64,000 nt of DNA from an uncultured Pontibacter sp. GTDB lineage: Bacteria; Bacteroidota; Bacteroidia; Cytophagales; Hymenobacteraceae. The position numbers were made by a program, and so were the translations under genes. Every line of letters starts with the position of its first letter. The first letter of the stretch is position 1. This document shows, in pieces, positions 18,029-26,577 of the stretch. The stretch is taken from positions 372,001-436,000 of the forward strand of contig NZ_CANLZM010000001.1 in the NCBI RefSeq assembly GCF_947495565.1, in the 5' to 3' direction. Under the pieces are notes generated by a model, which had not been told where the DNA came from, made no database searches, and saw nothing but the letters and a program-made list of their open reading frames with translations.

Positions 18029-18068
18029 TCCTTTGCAGCTAACTTTGCTGCAAGGGATTTTTGCTTTT
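18029..18068 (+). terminator. Rho-independent terminator
   Basis: TCCTTTGCAGC pairs with GCTGCAAGGGA (one wobble or mismatch) and is followed by TTTTT. It lies 20 nt after the sorbosone dehydrogenase stop. Confidence 0.75.
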
Positions 18069-18116
18069 CCGCAAATTATAAATCAGAATTGAAAACTGTG
18101 CGTAGACAGAAGCTGC

Positions 18117-18797
18117 ATGTTTACCATCAATGACATACCGAAGTTTATACTAGCGTTTTTCCTGGTGTTGCCTCTGATCACCTTTATACATGAAGCCGGG
18201 CATGTGTTTTTTGCCTGGCTGATGGGGGGCAAGAATATTAAGGTAACCATTGGTACAGGCAAGGTTTTATTCCGTCTGGGCTTGGTGGAGGTCCGAAAAT
18301 ACTACTTCTGGTACGGCCTCTGCAGCTTCGATAACCTGAAACGAAACGAGCGGCTTGCCAATATCCTCATCTTCTCGGGCGGTATTCTGTTCAATAGCCT
18401 TACTACGTTGTTGGTAATGTACCTGATCGAAAACGGCAGTCTGCAGGAAAGTATGCTCACGTACCAGTTTACTTACTTTTCGCTATACTTTATCTTTTTT
18501 GCTGTTTTGCCCATGCCATACCCAGATGGTAATTATTCAGACGGTAAAATAATCCTTGATTTGATTCGCCACAAAACCATACCCGGCGAGCAGGTATACC
18601 GCATCCAGTGGAGCGAAGAAAAAAGCCAATGGAGTGTGCTGGACCAGGAGCAGAACGAGCTACACACGTTTGCAGAGCCGGAGGAGGCAGTGCAGAAAGC
18701 AAAAGAACTGGCAGTAGCCAACAGGCCAAGCCGCCTGCTGCATCACAAATCTGAAAAAGAAATAGAAGAGTATAACTTCCCCAGGATACCGCAGTAA
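18117..18797 (+). CDS. M50-like membrane metalloprotease with DUF2188-like tail
   Basis: The 226-residue protein has an HEAGH zinc motif at residues 25-29 inside a hydrophobic helix and several more membrane spans. VLPMPYPDGNYSDGK resembles the second M50 motif (NPxPxLDG) but with an altered spacing. From about residue 165 it has a soluble end, YRIQWSEEKSQWSVLDQ and then AVQKAKELAVANRPS, that resembles the small DUF2188 domain. It is shorter than site-2 proteases such as RseP and has no PDZ domain. Intramembrane proteolysis is inferred; the target is unknown. Confidence 0.72.
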   Translation: MFTINDIPKFILAFFLVLPLITFIHEAGHVFFAWLMGGKNIKVTIGTGKVLFRLGLVEVRKYYFWYGLCSFDNLKRNERLANILIFSGGILFNSLTTLLVMYLIENGSLQESMLTYQFTYFSLYFIFFAVLPMPYPDGNYSDGKIILDLIRHKTIPGEQVYRIQWSEEKSQWSVLDQEQNELHTFAEPEEAVQKAKELAVANRPSRLLHHKSEKEIEEYNFPRIPQ

Positions 18798-18900
18798 CTC
18801 TATAAGGCAACGCTGTGTAAGTATAAGGTATAAAAAGTAAACATATGCGGCTTTGGATTGTGTAACAGGTGTTGATTAACGGAAATTAAGTATAAAATCT

Positions 18901-19581
18901 ATGAAAGTATTGTTTGTTTTAACGTCCCACTCAGAGTTGGGCGATACAGGTAAGAAGACTGGTTTCTGGGTAGAAGAGTTTGCAGCGCCATACTATGTTT
19001 TGGCTGATGCCGGAGTAGACGTAACGCTGGCATCTCCTGCTGGCGGAAAGCCTCCGATTGACCCAAGCAGCGAAGTGCCCGATGCGCAGACAGAAGCCAC
19101 AGACCGGTATAATAAAGATCAGGAGCTGCAGGATAAGCTGAGCAGCACCAAAAAACTGAGCGAGGTAAGCGCCGATGACTTTGACGCCGTGTTTTACCCT
19201 GGTGGCCACGGTCCGCTTTGGGATTTGTCAGAAAGTGAAGATTCAGTAAGCTTGATTGAGGCATTTGCAAAGCAGAAGAAACCAGTGGCAGCAGTGTGTC
19301 ATGCACCGGCCATTTTCGCGAAGGTTAAGAACGAGAAAGGAGAGCCCCTTGTGAAAGGAAAGAACGTGACAGGCTTTACAAACTCCGAGGAAGAAGCTGT
19401 ACAACTGACGGATGTTGTGCCTTTTCTGGTGGAGGACAAACTGCAGGAGCTAGGCGGCAACTACTCTAAAGTTGATGACTGGCAACCACACGTGGTAAGA
19501 GACGGGTTACTTATTACGGGCCAGAACCCTGCCTCATCGGAGGGGGCAGCCAAAGAGCTGCTGCAACTGCTGCAGAAGTAA
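18901..19581 (+). CDS. DJ-1/PfpI family protein (Hsp31/glyoxalase III-like)
   Basis: The 226-residue protein has the class I glutamine-amidotransferase-like fold. The nucleophile elbow is AAVCHAPA with Cys133 and His134, and Glu26 (GFWVEE) is placed to complete the active site, as in Hsp31/YhbO-type proteins. YPGGHGPLWDL near 99-109 is the conserved loop before it. Members act as methylglyoxal hydrolases (glyoxalase III), deglycases or chaperones; which applies cannot be told. It is cytosolic and probably monocistronic, ending at a strong terminator. Confidence 0.9.
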   Translation: MKVLFVLTSHSELGDTGKKTGFWVEEFAAPYYVLADAGVDVTLASPAGGKPPIDPSSEVPDAQTEATDRYNKDQELQDKLSSTKKLSEVSADDFDAVFYPGGHGPLWDLSESEDSVSLIEAFAKQKKPVAAVCHAPAIFAKVKNEKGEPLVKGKNVTGFTNSEEEAVQLTDVVPFLVEDKLQELGGNYSKVDDWQPHVVRDGLLITGQNPASSEGAAKELLQLLQK

Positions 19582-19588
19582 CCAAGTT

Positions 19589-19632
19589 AAAAGAAGCGCC
19601 AGCCATATAAACCAGGCTGGCGCTTCTTTTAA
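19589..19632 (+). terminator. Rho-independent terminator
   Basis: AAGAAGCGCCAGCC pairs with GGCTGGCGCTTCTT around a 10-nt loop, with T residues after it and A residues before it. It sits just after the DJ-1 family gene and could work in both directions. Confidence 0.88.
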
Positions 19633-19764
19633 TTTATAACCTGCTGTTAATTTATAATCTGCTGTGTTTTAACACCAAGACTTTGGGCTGGCAAATAGCA
19701 TCTGCATGGTCAAAAACTAATTCATACTTTCGCGGTTTTCCACACGACCAATCAAAGACTTATT

Positions 19765-20649
19765 ATGGCAACGCTACTCGATTTTATAGGTAACACTCCG
19801 CTGGTAGAGTTAAACAAAATTAATACGAAACCCGGTGTAAAACTCTACGGCAAGCTGGAGGGAAACAACCCCGGCGGCAGCGTAAAAGACCGCGCTGCTT
19901 ACAGCATGATCAAAGGCGCACTTGATAGAGGCGACTTAAAACCGGGCATGAAACTGATTGAGGCAACCAGCGGCAATACCGGCATTGCCCTGGCCATGAT
20001 AGCGCGTTTGTTCGGAGTAGAGATAGAGCTTGTGATGCCTGCCAGCGCCACCAAAGAGCGGGTGCAAACCATGGAGGCTTACGGGGCGAAAGTTATACTT
20101 ACGCCCGCCGAAAAATCAATGGAAGGCGCTATAGATTTTGTGGCGGAGCAGGTGGAGAAGGGTGGCTACCTGGTGCTTAATCAGTTTGGAAACCCAGACA
20201 ACTTTATGGCGCACGTACGCACCACCGGCCCAGAAATTTGGCGCGATACCGAGGGGCAGGTAACGCACTTTGTTTCGTCTATGGGAACAACGGGCACTAT
20301 TATGGGCGTATCGCGCTACCTGAAGGAGCAGAACCAGCAGGTGCAGATTGTTGGCGCGCAGCCGGTGGAGGGGTCCCAGATTCCGGGTATCAGAAGGTGG
20401 CCAAAAGAATACCTGCCTAAGATTTTTGAGGCAGAGCGCGTAGACCGCACCATTGACGTAAGCCAGCAGGAAGCCACCGCCATGACCAGAAGGCTGGCCC
20501 GCGAAGAAGGAATTTTTGCCGGGATGAGCAGCGGAGGTGCCGTGCACGTAGCTACCAAACTAATCGAACAGCTAGAGGAGGGTGTGGTTGTCTGCATCAT
20601 CTGCGACCGCGGTGACCGTTACCTGTCTTCCGATTTGTTTGCGTTTTAG
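19765..20649 (+). CDS. cysM: Cysteine synthase (O-acetylserine sulfhydrylase), CysM type
   Basis: The 294-residue protein makes cysteine from O-acetylserine and sulfide (or thiosulfate) using PLP. The PLP lysine is Lys41 in GGSVKDRAA; TSGNTGIALA and SSMGTTGTIMG are the substrate and phosphate loops. The PVEGSQIPGIRRWP segment and short length fit CysM rather than CysK. It is cytosolic. Flanking gaps of over 150 nt on both sides suggest a single-gene unit. Confidence 0.93.
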   Translation: MATLLDFIGNTPLVELNKINTKPGVKLYGKLEGNNPGGSVKDRAAYSMIKGALDRGDLKPGMKLIEATSGNTGIALAMIARLFGVEIELVMPASATKERVQTMEAYGAKVILTPAEKSMEGAIDFVAEQVEKGGYLVLNQFGNPDNFMAHVRTTGPEIWRDTEGQVTHFVSSMGTTGTIMGVSRYLKEQNQQVQIVGAQPVEGSQIPGIRRWPKEYLPKIFEAERVDRTIDVSQQEATAMTRRLAREEGIFAGMSSGGAVHVATKLIEQLEEGVVVCIICDRGDRYLSSDLFAF

Positions 20650-20814
20650 CAGGCTGGGCAAGTATAAAAAAGCTGTTTTGTTTTCCAAAGTGATATGCTG
20701 TTAAACGGCTTCTACTGTTAACTAAGTCAAACGGATGTAATTGAAATATAACATGCAAAACTTGTATGGCTGCTTTAGCGTTTCTAAATTAGTGTACATA
20801 CATTAATTAAAGAT

Positions 20815-21675
20815 ATGAGAAAGATCAAAAAGGTGCATAAAGCTGTGAGTGCGCCCATAGATGATTTGGTGACTTACAGAGCGCTGCCAACTAGTTCGGT
20901 AAATTATATAGATCCGTTCCTGTTTCTGAACCACCACGGGCCGCAGGTGTATAAACCTGGCAACCGCGGGCTGCCGTTCGGCCCGCACCCGCACCGTGGC
21001 TTCGAAACCCTGACGTTTATACTTGCCGGCGACATTACGCACCAGGATACCGGTGGAGGCAAAGACGTAATTGAGGCAGGCGGTGTGCAGTGGATGACAG
21101 CAGGCCGCGGCTTGATTCATGCCGAGGTATCTTCTGAAAAGTTTAAAAAAGAAGGCGGCCCGATGGAGATTCTGCAGCTGTGGTTTAACCTGCCGGCCAA
21201 GTATAAATTGACTGATCCGAAGTATGTTGGGCTTCAAAAAGACAGTATCCCTACTGTTACAGAAGATGGAGGCAAGGTGAAGGTAAATGTTGTGTCAGGC
21301 AGCTGGCGCGAAACCGCAGGGCCTATTCCATCGCTGAGCGACATACACATGGCAAGTATAGAGTTGCAGCAGGGCGGCAGTTTTACTACGTCTATTCCTG
21401 CTGAGCGGAATATTTTCTTTTATGTGGTGCGCGGAACCGTAAAAGTGAACGGCGAAACAGTAAGCAAGCTCAACCTGGTGGAGTTTACCAATGATGGGGA
21501 GCAAGTACAGGTAGAGGCGCAGGAGGATAGTTACGTGCTGCTTGGGCATGCCCAGCCTTTTAACGAGCCTGTTGTGGCGCAAGGTCCGTTTGTGATGAAT
21601 ACGGAGGAGGAAATACACGAAGCCTACCGTGATTACCAGCAGGGAAAAATGGGCAGTTGGGAAAGCTGGGACTAG
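20815..21675 (+). CDS. Pirin family protein
   Basis: The 286-residue bicupin has the pirin metal-binding motif HPHRGFET near residues 58-65, followed by the His and Glu of RGLIHAE. The N-terminal cupin holds the iron site and the second cupin (ERNIFFYVVRGTVKVNG) is degenerate. Bacterial pirins include quercetinases and redox regulators; the role here is not known. The gene ends at a bidirectional terminator shared with the pseudouridine synthase gene. Confidence 0.93.
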   Translation: MRKIKKVHKAVSAPIDDLVTYRALPTSSVNYIDPFLFLNHHGPQVYKPGNRGLPFGPHPHRGFETLTFILAGDITHQDTGGGKDVIEAGGVQWMTAGRGLIHAEVSSEKFKKEGGPMEILQLWFNLPAKYKLTDPKYVGLQKDSIPTVTEDGGKVKVNVVSGSWRETAGPIPSLSDIHMASIELQQGGSFTTSIPAERNIFFYVVRGTVKVNGETVSKLNLVEFTNDGEQVQVEAQEDSYVLLGHAQPFNEPVVAQGPFVMNTEEEIHEAYRDYQQGKMGSWESWD

Positions 21676-21811
21676 ATGCTCAAAGTAGCGCTACAGTATC
21701 GCTTTTATACTTTGTTTGAGTGGTTATTAGATTACTGCACCTTCACCACCGAAGTATACTTCAGAGCAGGAAAAGCAGGAGGTGAAAACGCTACACGATG
21801 GGAAAGTATAA

Positions 21812-21857
21812 AACAAAACATCCCCTGCCGCACTTCAAGCGGCAGGGGATGTTTTGT
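21812..21857. terminator. Bidirectional hairpin terminator
   Basis: ACATCCCCTGCCGC pairs with GCGGCAGGGGATGT, with A and T runs on either side. It separates the pirin gene (plus) from the pseudouridine synthase gene (minus) and can serve both. Confidence 0.88.
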
Positions 21858-21869
21858 AAAGTATAAATT

Positions 21870-22871
21870 CTAACGTGAGCGGTTAGGGGAGCCGCCTCTG
21901 GATGGGCCGCTCTTTTTTGCTCCGCCCTTAAAACCTCCTTTGTCTGAAGCGCCTTTTGCGCCGCCTCTAGAGCCTTTCGCGTTACCAGAATCTGCTGTGG
22001 CGGGCCTGGATTTGCCAATGCGTTTGCCTGAGCCGGCATACTCTGCCACACCGGATTTTGATGGCTTTTGATACGCGCCTTTTTCTGATGGAGCTTTCCC
22101 TTTACCAGCGGCAGCTCTGCTTTTAAAATCTTTCTCTGATTTTGCCTTGGCAGCTTTTTCAGGTTTGGCAGAGGCAATGTGCTTCAGGTTTTCGATTTCC
22201 TGTGCCGTAAGGGTTCTCCAGTGGCCTTTCTGCAACTTGGTGAGCGTAATGTTCTCAATTTTCACGCGCTGTAAAAACGTAACAGTATAGCCCAAAGCCT
22301 CACAGATTTTCTTTATGCCATGGTTCATGCCCGGCTCCAGCACTATCCTGAATCTGGTGGTTGTTTCCTTGTTTACAACAGCCTTCTTCGGGTTACCGTC
22401 TTCAAAAGACGCGCAAGCCTCGCTGAGCTTGAGTATAAACTCTGATGAAAACGGCTTGTTAACCGTCACGATCAATTCCTTCTCCATCCTGCTGTCAGAC
22501 TTAGACAGTTTACGGACAAAGTCACCGTCGTTGCTCAGAAAAAGCACACCTTCATCTTCCCGGTCCAGCTTACCGATAGGCTGCAGCGATGCAGGGTGGT
22601 TGATAGCCCGCACCACATTGTCGCGCACGCCCATATCGGCTGTTGCCGACATACCGGATGGCTTATTAAGCACCAGGAACACAGGCGACTCATTGCGCAC
22701 ACTCAGCAGCTGGTCGTCAATTCTTATTTTGTCTTTCGGTGTTACTTTGGTGCCCGCGTCTGGCTCTTTGCCATTCACAGTTACTCTTCCCTCCTCAATC
22801 AGCCGGTCGGCCTCGCGACGAGAGCAGAAGCCTGCGTCGCTGATAAATTTATTTAATCGCTTTGGTTCCAT
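21870..22871 (-). CDS. RluF-like pseudouridine synthase paralog lacking the conserved tyrosine
   Basis: Started at the ATG at 22871, the protein has 333 residues beginning [20 protein letters not shown], an S4 RNA-binding domain. The synthase domain keeps the catalytic Asp103 (GKLDREDEG). The base-stacking Tyr of the K-x-Y motif is Leu133 (KELIV against KEYIV in the neighbour), and the RNA-binding NRQIRRM is NHGIKKI. The last 100 or so residues are a Lys/Gly/Ser/Arg-rich disordered tail. It probably arose by duplication of the adjacent gene and may bind rRNA with reduced or altered activity. Confidence 0.85.
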   Translation of the reverse strand: MEPKRLNKFISDAGFCSRREADRLIEEGRVTVNGKEPDAGTKVTPKDKIRIDDQLLSVRNESPVFLVLNKPSGMSATADMGVRDNVVRAINHPASLQPIGKLDREDEGVLFLSNDGDFVRKLSKSDSRMEKELIVTVNKPFSSEFILKLSEACASFEDGNPKKAVVNKETTTRFRIVLEPGMNHGIKKICEALGYTVTFLQRVKIENITLTKLQKGHWRTLTAQEIENLKHIASAKPEKAAKAKSEKDFKSRAAAGKGKAPSEKGAYQKPSKSGVAEYAGSGKRIGKSRPATADSGNAKGSRGGAKGASDKGGFKGGAKKSGPSRGGSPNRSR

Positions 22872-23036
22872 GATTTGATTGGCGCTAGGTGGCAAGTATA
22901 AATAGTATAGTATGCCGTGTTTTGTTACGCCGTTTTAATTTAATGGCAAAATTACAGCAAAAGGATTGCTTTACCTATTGCTGTTGATAAGCGGCTCCTC
23001 GTTTAAAGATCCTCAGGATGAAAAGAAACCTGCAGC

Positions 23037-24014
23037 TTATCTTCTTCTGCCGCCTTTGCCTGCTGTGCCTCTGCCTTTGCCACCGGCTGTGTTACCTTTC
23101 GCGGCGCCCCTGGAGCCTCTGGCGCTTCCGGAGCTTTTGGGCTTGTCGCGTTTGCCGGCGGCTGCGCTTTTGCTGCTTTTAGGCGCCCCTCCTGAGCGAG
23201 CTGGTTTGCCAGCACCGGAGCTGCTGCGTGGCTTAGGCTTGTTACTTTTAGTTGGAGCAGCTGGTTCGCTGGTGCGTTTTTTCCCGGTAGAGCCTTCTTC
23301 TGTTTTGGTAGAGTGCTCCACCAGGCGCATCATTTCTGTTACTTCAGAGTCGGTCATGTTGCGCCACTGGCCCAGCGGGATTTTAGCCAGCGACAAGTGC
23401 ATGATGCGCGTGCGCTGCAAAGTCTGTACTTCGTAGCCTAAGGCCTCGCACATGCGCCGTATCTGGCGGTTCATGCCCTGGGTAAGGATGATCCTGAACT
23501 TGTTTGCTCCCAGCTGCTCTACAAAACACTTTTTAGTGTTCACCCCAAGTATGGATACGCCATTGCTCATGCGCTCCACAAACTCATGGTTTATAGGCTT
23601 ATCCACGGTAACAATATACTCTTTTTCGTGCTTGTTGCCAGCCCGCAGAATCTTGTTTACAATGTCACCGTTGTTGGTAAGGATGATCAGGCCTTCGGAA
23701 TCTTTATCGAGGCGACCAACCGGGAAAATGCGCTCCGGGTAATTGGTGAAGCGGATGATATTGTCTTTCTGAGATGTGTCTGTGGTTGTCTCGATGCCGG
23801 GCGGCTTGTTCAGGAGCAAGTATACTAGTTCTACAGCGTTTACTTCCAGTAGGTTGCCGTCTACCCGCACCTTATCCCGTACCGTTACTTTTGCGCCAAC
23901 TTCAGGTCGTTTGCCGTTCAACATTACCCGGCCCTGCTCAATTAATTTGTCGGCTTCGCGGCGTGAGCAGTAGCCGGAGTCGCTTATAAACTTATTTAAT
24001 CTGATCGGTTCCAT
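23037..24014 (-). CDS. rluF: 23S rRNA pseudouridine synthase, RluF type
   Basis: The 325-residue protein has an N-terminal S4 domain ([20 protein letters not shown]) and a complete RsuA/RluF catalytic domain: Asp103 in GRLDKDSEG, Tyr133 in KEYIV and [14 protein letters not shown]. It isomerises a uridine of 23S rRNA (U2604 in E. coli). The C-terminal 80 residues are Lys/Ser/Gly/Ala rich and likely disordered, as in many Bacteroidota RNA-binding proteins. Its paralog lies 165 nt downstream in the same direction. The name rests on family similarity. Confidence 0.88.
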   Translation of the reverse strand: MEPIRLNKFISDSGYCSRREADKLIEQGRVMLNGKRPEVGAKVTVRDKVRVDGNLLEVNAVELVYLLLNKPPGIETTTDTSQKDNIIRFTNYPERIFPVGRLDKDSEGLIILTNNGDIVNKILRAGNKHEKEYIVTVDKPINHEFVERMSNGVSILGVNTKKCFVEQLGANKFRIILTQGMNRQIRRMCEALGYEVQTLQRTRIMHLSLAKIPLGQWRNMTDSEVTEMMRLVEHSTKTEEGSTGKKRTSEPAAPTKSNKPKPRSSSGAGKPARSGGAPKSSKSAAAGKRDKPKSSGSARGSRGAAKGNTAGGKGRGTAGKGGRRR

Positions 24015-24233
24015 ATCATGCCGGAGTTAATGCGGCTGGTTTATTCTTGCTGTACACTGACAGCCTTTCAGCTGATTTATACTTCTATACCCCAAAAGTA
24101 CGCGAATGTATGTGGTATACCTACTGCAAGTAGTTAATAATATAGATTACCGGCCCTACAGCAGCAGTGTATTTATACTTGCAAAATCAACCGTAAAGCC
24201 ATTACCACGCATAGTCCTTCAGCCAAGTATAAA

Positions 24234-24269
24234 CACAAAGAGGCTGCCCATATAGGCAGCCTCTTTGTG
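24234..24269 (-). terminator. Rho-independent terminator
   Basis: CACAAAGAGGCTGCC pairs with GGCAGCCTCTTTGTG around a 6-nt loop. It lies just past the stop of the M28 peptidase gene on the minus strand. Confidence 0.85.
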
Positions 24270-24290
24270 CAGTGTAGGGTAAAGTATAGC

Positions 24291-25847
24291 TTATTGGTCT
24301 AAGCCGCCTTTACGGGTTGGCTCTCTCAAAGCCGGCCAGGTTCTCTGCTCACCTGTTCTGGAATCTACCGGTAGGTTAATGCGTTCGCGGTTAGACATTT
24401 CCGGATCTTCGCTGGCTTTGTACGCAAGTATAGCCACCAGTATAGCGTTGCTACGAACATCATCAAAAACGATCTTGTCATACGTATCGCGGTTGGTGTG
24501 CCAGGTGTAGTTGCCGTACGACCAGCTAAGCGAGCTCAGCATAAACGCCGGTGCGCCTGCCGCCACAAAAGAGGCATGGTCAGAGCCGCCACCGCCCGGG
24601 AAGCCCGGAAACTGCGTTTCGATACCGCTGGTGATTTCTCTGGGTGCCGCGCTAAGCCAGCGACCAAGGTAGTCGTAAGCGTGCAGGAAGCCCTGGCCCG
24701 AGATGTTAACGACACGACCGGTACCGTTATCCTGGTTAAAAACAGCCTGTACGTTCTTTACGATCTCCGGATGATCTGCCACAAAAGCGCGTGAGCCGTT
24801 CAGGCCCTGCTCTTCGCTGCCCCAGTGGCCAGCTAAAATGGTGCGTTTCGGGTTCGGGTACATTTTTTTGAGGATGCGCATGGCTTCCATCATCACAATG
24901 GTGCCGGTGCCGTTATCGGTTGCGCCTGTGCCGCCGTCCCATGAGTCGAAGTGAGCTGAAAGGATCACGTATTCCTCGGGTTTCTCGGTTCCTTTTATCT
25001 CAGCGATGGTGTTAAAAGTCGGGGCGTTCTTCAGGTTTTTAGACTCCGCTTGAATGTTTATTTGCGGTTTTCGGCCAGACTCTGCCAAACGGTACAGCAT
25101 GCCGTAGTCTTCCAGCGCCATGTCGATGCTCGGGATTTTTTTGGTGTAGGCACCGAAAATCTTGTTCACGCCAAAGCCGCGCGACCAGTTGGACGTAACC
25201 ACACCGGCGGCGCCTGCCTGCTCCAGCGCAGCAGGCAGGGTACGGGTGTTGTAGCCCATCTTTTTCATGCGCTCAGACCAGGCATCGCTCAGCGAGTCGC
25301 GGTGCTGCTTCATGCTTTCCAAAGACTCTTTGGTAGCAAATTCTTCCCAGTTATAGTCAGGTCTGCCAGTTGGCTGCTGCATAGAGATCATTACAATTTT
25401 GCCTTTTGCGTTTGGCAGCCAGCGCTGAAACGCCACCGAGTCCTGCACATCCGGAAGTACGATTACCTCAGCTGTTACGCCTTTGCTTTTGGTGCCGGGG
25501 CTCCAGGCAAGCTGCGTCGCCTCTAAAGACTGTACGCGCGGGTGCACCATATCCACATGCGTGGTGCCGCGTTGCCAGCCGCGCCACTCGCCCCATTTTT
25601 CGTTGCGGGACTCAATGCCCCAGCTTTTATACTTTGCAGCAGCCCAGTCGTGCGCCTTTTGCATTTCGGGTGTGCCAACCAGGCGGGGGCCGATGCCGTC
25701 CAGCAGCTCATGCGCCAGCACCTCCAGTTGCGAGTTCTCGTTCGCCTCCTTCACAATGCTTTCCACCACGGGGTCTTTTACCTGAGCTTGCACCAGGTTG
25801 CCGCTCAGGAGCAGGAAAAAGGCAAAAGCGTAAACTTTTCTTTTCAT
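24291..25847 (-). CDS. Secreted M28 family zinc peptidase
   Basis: The 518-residue protein has a Sec signal peptide ending at VQAQ. A PA-like insert precedes the M28 domain. Zinc ligands are in HFDSWDGGTGATDNGTG, the Glu pair in GHWGSEEQGL, an Asp in FNQDNGTG, and the final His in WHTNRDTYD. This is the aminopeptidase/carboxypeptidase Q layout. It probably clips peptides in the periplasm or outside the cell. It is monocistronic, bounded by a terminator. Confidence 0.92.
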   Translation of the reverse strand: MKRKVYAFAFFLLLSGNLVQAQVKDPVVESIVKEANENSQLEVLAHELLDGIGPRLVGTPEMQKAHDWAAAKYKSWGIESRNEKWGEWRGWQRGTTHVDMVHPRVQSLEATQLAWSPGTKSKGVTAEVIVLPDVQDSVAFQRWLPNAKGKIVMISMQQPTGRPDYNWEEFATKESLESMKQHRDSLSDAWSERMKKMGYNTRTLPAALEQAGAAGVVTSNWSRGFGVNKIFGAYTKKIPSIDMALEDYGMLYRLAESGRKPQINIQAESKNLKNAPTFNTIAEIKGTEKPEEYVILSAHFDSWDGGTGATDNGTGTIVMMEAMRILKKMYPNPKRTILAGHWGSEEQGLNGSRAFVADHPEIVKNVQAVFNQDNGTGRVVNISGQGFLHAYDYLGRWLSAAPREITSGIETQFPGFPGGGGSDHASFVAAGAPAFMLSSLSWSYGNYTWHTNRDTYDKIVFDDVRSNAILVAILAYKASEDPEMSNRERINLPVDSRTGEQRTWPALREPTRKGGLDQ

Positions 25848-26066
25848 AAGGGTTAGTTAAATATGAGATTGAAATATATAGTAGTTTGGCATTAGAGGCA
25901 AAAATATCAGGAAAGTTTAATTTTGAGTACCTAAAGTTAATCTTGCTAGGCCTGTTGTAGGTAAGAGGCCGCAAAATACCTGTTTTAGAGCTACACGTGC
26001 TCGGGTAAAACTGAAACTAATTTGCTGCTTCCGTACTTATTTAAATTGCACCATAAGAGAATATGT

Positions 26067-26324
26067 ATGTTAGAGCATTCCATGTTTGAGCGGCTCCCGT
26101 TGCGGAGCCAGGCCGAGACTTTAGCTAAGGAGGGCACCCTACTTGCCCAACGCAAATTTAATAGCTGGACAGTAAAGCTTTATACTTTGAACAATACCTT
26201 TGTAGAGCTTTGGACGGGAGAGGAGGCGCAGGTAATCAGCACGTTCAAGACATCCGCCAGCGCTGTGGCTGTGCTGGAGCCATACTTGGGTGAGGTAGAT
26301 GTGCGGGAGGTGCTGGGGCTGTAG
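26067..26324 (+). CDS. Small conserved protein of unknown function
   Basis: From ATG at 26067 the protein has 85 residues (MLEHSMFERL...); an alternative start at 26082 would drop five. It alternates beta-like and helical segments (TVKLYTLNNTFVELW, AVAVLEPYLGEVDV) and has no signal peptide. I know similar short proteins from Hymenobacteraceae only as hypothetical. It stands alone between two minus-strand peptidase genes. Confidence 0.6.
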   Translation: MLEHSMFERLPLRSQAETLAKEGTLLAQRKFNSWTVKLYTLNNTFVELWTGEEAQVISTFKTSASAVAVLEPYLGEVDVREVLGL

Positions 26325-26524
26325 GTAAAGTGCATTAGCTGCTTGTAACGGCAGCCGTTATCCTTGGCGCAATTCGAAAATACTACTCTGTTTTTGCGCT
26401 AGTATGAATTGGAAGCAATAGTAATTTCTGGTTACTACTCCATCAGGTGCAGCGGAAGATTTAGTTATATAACTCTAGGTCTATTATTGAGCAACGAGTA
26501 ATAAGCGGGGGCTGGTCAGGATAT

Positions 26525-26554
26525 AAAAATAAAACCCGCCTTCTTCAAGGCAGG
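26525..26554 (-). terminator. Rho-independent terminator
   Basis: On the minus strand CCTGCCTT pairs with AAGGCGGG (one wobble) around GAAG and is followed by TTTTATTTTT. It ends the zinc metalloprotease transcript. Confidence 0.8.
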
Positions 26555-26577
26555 TCTTATCGGAAATATAGGTTCCT

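Noticed and set aside
21676-21873. 65-residue open frame after the pirin gene
   Set aside because: It runs through the terminator hairpin and reads repeat sequence as codons.
22966-23436. 156-residue Leu/Pro/Ala-rich frame on the plus strand
   Set aside because: It is the antisense shadow of the Lys/Gly-rich tail of the RluF gene.
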